Shown here piece after piece: positions 62,757-64,000 of a stretch of DNA of 64,000 nt. A program made the translations under genes and the position numbers. How positions within the stretch are numbered: the first letter of the stretch is position 1; each line of letters opens with the position of its first letter. This DNA comes from Clarkia xantiana subsp. parviflora. Taxonomy: Eukaryota; Streptophyta; Magnoliopsida; Myrtales; Onagraceae. Location: NCBI GenBank assembly GCA_036873135.1, contig JAPTYO010000008.1:23413001-23477000 (forward strand), read 5' to 3'. The notes below the pieces were generated by a model. It was not told the DNA's origin. It saw only the letters and a program-made list of their open reading frames with translations, and did not search any database.

Positions 62757-64000
62757 TGATTGAAAAATATCAAAAGAGATGAAGAGATCATTCGATTAAA
62801 AAAGATTGGGGATCCTATTAAGGTAGAATGTGTCGATGAATGAGCATTTGAGAAGTCAAAGGAAGAAGACATTATTGTCGGTGTTGTCCACCCATTAGAG
62901 GATCATTCACTCAAGACACCGACATAATCAACTTATTTGGCTCGAGCATCCGAGTCTTGAACCATGAGAAGTTTTGTAGATTCAAGCGATTTCAATCTAC
63001 CATTGGGTGCATGTAGCATAACTGTTTTGTTGATTATTTTATGTATGTTTTCATTTGAAAAGAGAAGAAAAGAAAAAAGAATGAGAAAATAATTTCTCGC
63101 TAGGTCGAAAACTTGTGAAGACGACGTAGAAAAATTTAAAGAATGAGGGGCATGATTCAAAATTTGCAAGAGCAATCATGACAAATGTGAACATAAAAAC
63201 TTTATTGGATTGAAAAAATGCAGAGGCTGTTCAAGCAAAAGTTAGGATAATTGAGAGGTGTAGTTGAAAACTCTACTCATAGACAACTACATCAAAATGA
63301 AAGATTAAGAGAAAAATTAAAAAAAGAAAAGAAGTTAATTACCACTTCTTTTTTTAGCCACGAAGTTTACTACCATATGGTAATTTAAAAATAACGTAAT
63401 AATGAATGATTTAGTAATTACCGACAATAATAATTTAGTAGCTAAAGAACGCTTACTTAATAACTATTATGTTGTATGAATCTGAATTTTATGTTTGAAA
63501 TCAATCCTTCACAAGCCACCTCACTGTGTTGGTTAGGTGAGACAGTGGTGAGGTAGTGGTGGCAAAGATGGTATTGGCAACTTCTATCTCCATCCAGCCT
63601 ACGGTTCATTTCTTTTGGGATTAGCACTAGCAGTATAATCACCTAAATGCCGCAAAAAAGTGAATATTAGACCATAACTTAATGACAACTTTATTTTTTT
63701 ACATTTCAAGAAACTAGACTTGGTGCTAATTACATTGAGTGAGACAACAATTCTTTCTTCCTCTTTTTTTCCCTTGGTGATGCATCAAAGGAGGACATCT
63801 CACATACAACATCATCTTACTTATATATAACTTATAAAGAACAAACATATCATATCATCAACAGATTTAACCAACTAACAGCATTCACACCTACGATCCT
63901 ACATACACGATGACCAATCTTCACATCTTTGCCTTTGATTTCATTCATCATCAGGCATTTACAGCAAACAGCTCCCTCTCAGTTGCTCCTCCCTCGTTCA
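62757..64000. other. Spacer to the right edge, no gene seen
   Basis: AT-rich. Short minus-strand ORFs at 63175-62933 and 63642-63457 lack any recognisable feature. Confidence 0.5.

Overview
The window looks like repeat-rich nuclear DNA of a dicot plant. It has AT-rich spacers, introns with T-rich 3' ends, Ty1/copia and Ty3/gypsy LTR retrotransposons, Mutator-like (MULE) and hAT DNA transposons, and one clear host gene. I see no bacterial operons, rRNA, tRNA or CRISPR array.

Left half (1-38068): a nest of LTR retrotransposons. At least four copies of one Ty1/copia family (LTR about 570-600 bp, initiator-Met-tRNA primer site, long AT-rich leader, about 2 kb without coding sense, then degenerate RT and RNase H) are stacked in both orientations. 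The oldest copy seems to be split between 1-13573 and 37164-38068. A 10.1-kb Ty3/gypsy element (2200-12300, 5-bp target duplication CACAT) sits inside it. That element has LTRs, gag and protease but no RT, RNase H or integrase. It also carries a minisatellite and, on the opposite strand, a spliced gene of the 'putative gypsy-type transposon' family with its own TATA box: a non-autonomous Tat-lineage-like design. A short-LTR retroelement (13574-16729) and a GC-rich hAT-like element (18660-19105) interrupt the nest further.

Right half (38069-64000): the host gene at 39853-42611 encodes an RMI1-N/OB-fold protein with an RGG tail (plant TDRD3-like). It has a probable GC-AG first intron and a one-base frameshift in exon 5. 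It lies between two members of one MULE family: a 509-bp MITE (38903-39411) and an 8.8-kb element (43238-52067), each with a perfect 9-bp target duplication. The large MULE carries a broken transposase gene and, on the other strand, an intact two-exon GRF zinc-finger/membrane-anchor gene. Its inverted repeats are made of units about 31 bp long, and the same unit is amplified in a transposase intron and near the 3' end. Then come a second MULE-type MITE (53659-54596), a 1.3-kb non-autonomous hAT (55264-56599, 8-bp duplication), a copia gag-protease relic (56850-57895), a gypsy-LTR-like segment (58786 to about 61250), an AT-rich tandem repeat and a small unrecognised spliced gene (62354-62756).

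Most of the DNA is transposon-derived. The only likely cellular genes are the TDRD3-like gene and possibly the 113-residue orphan. Exon limits, element limits and identities were judged by eye. No alignment or database search was run.
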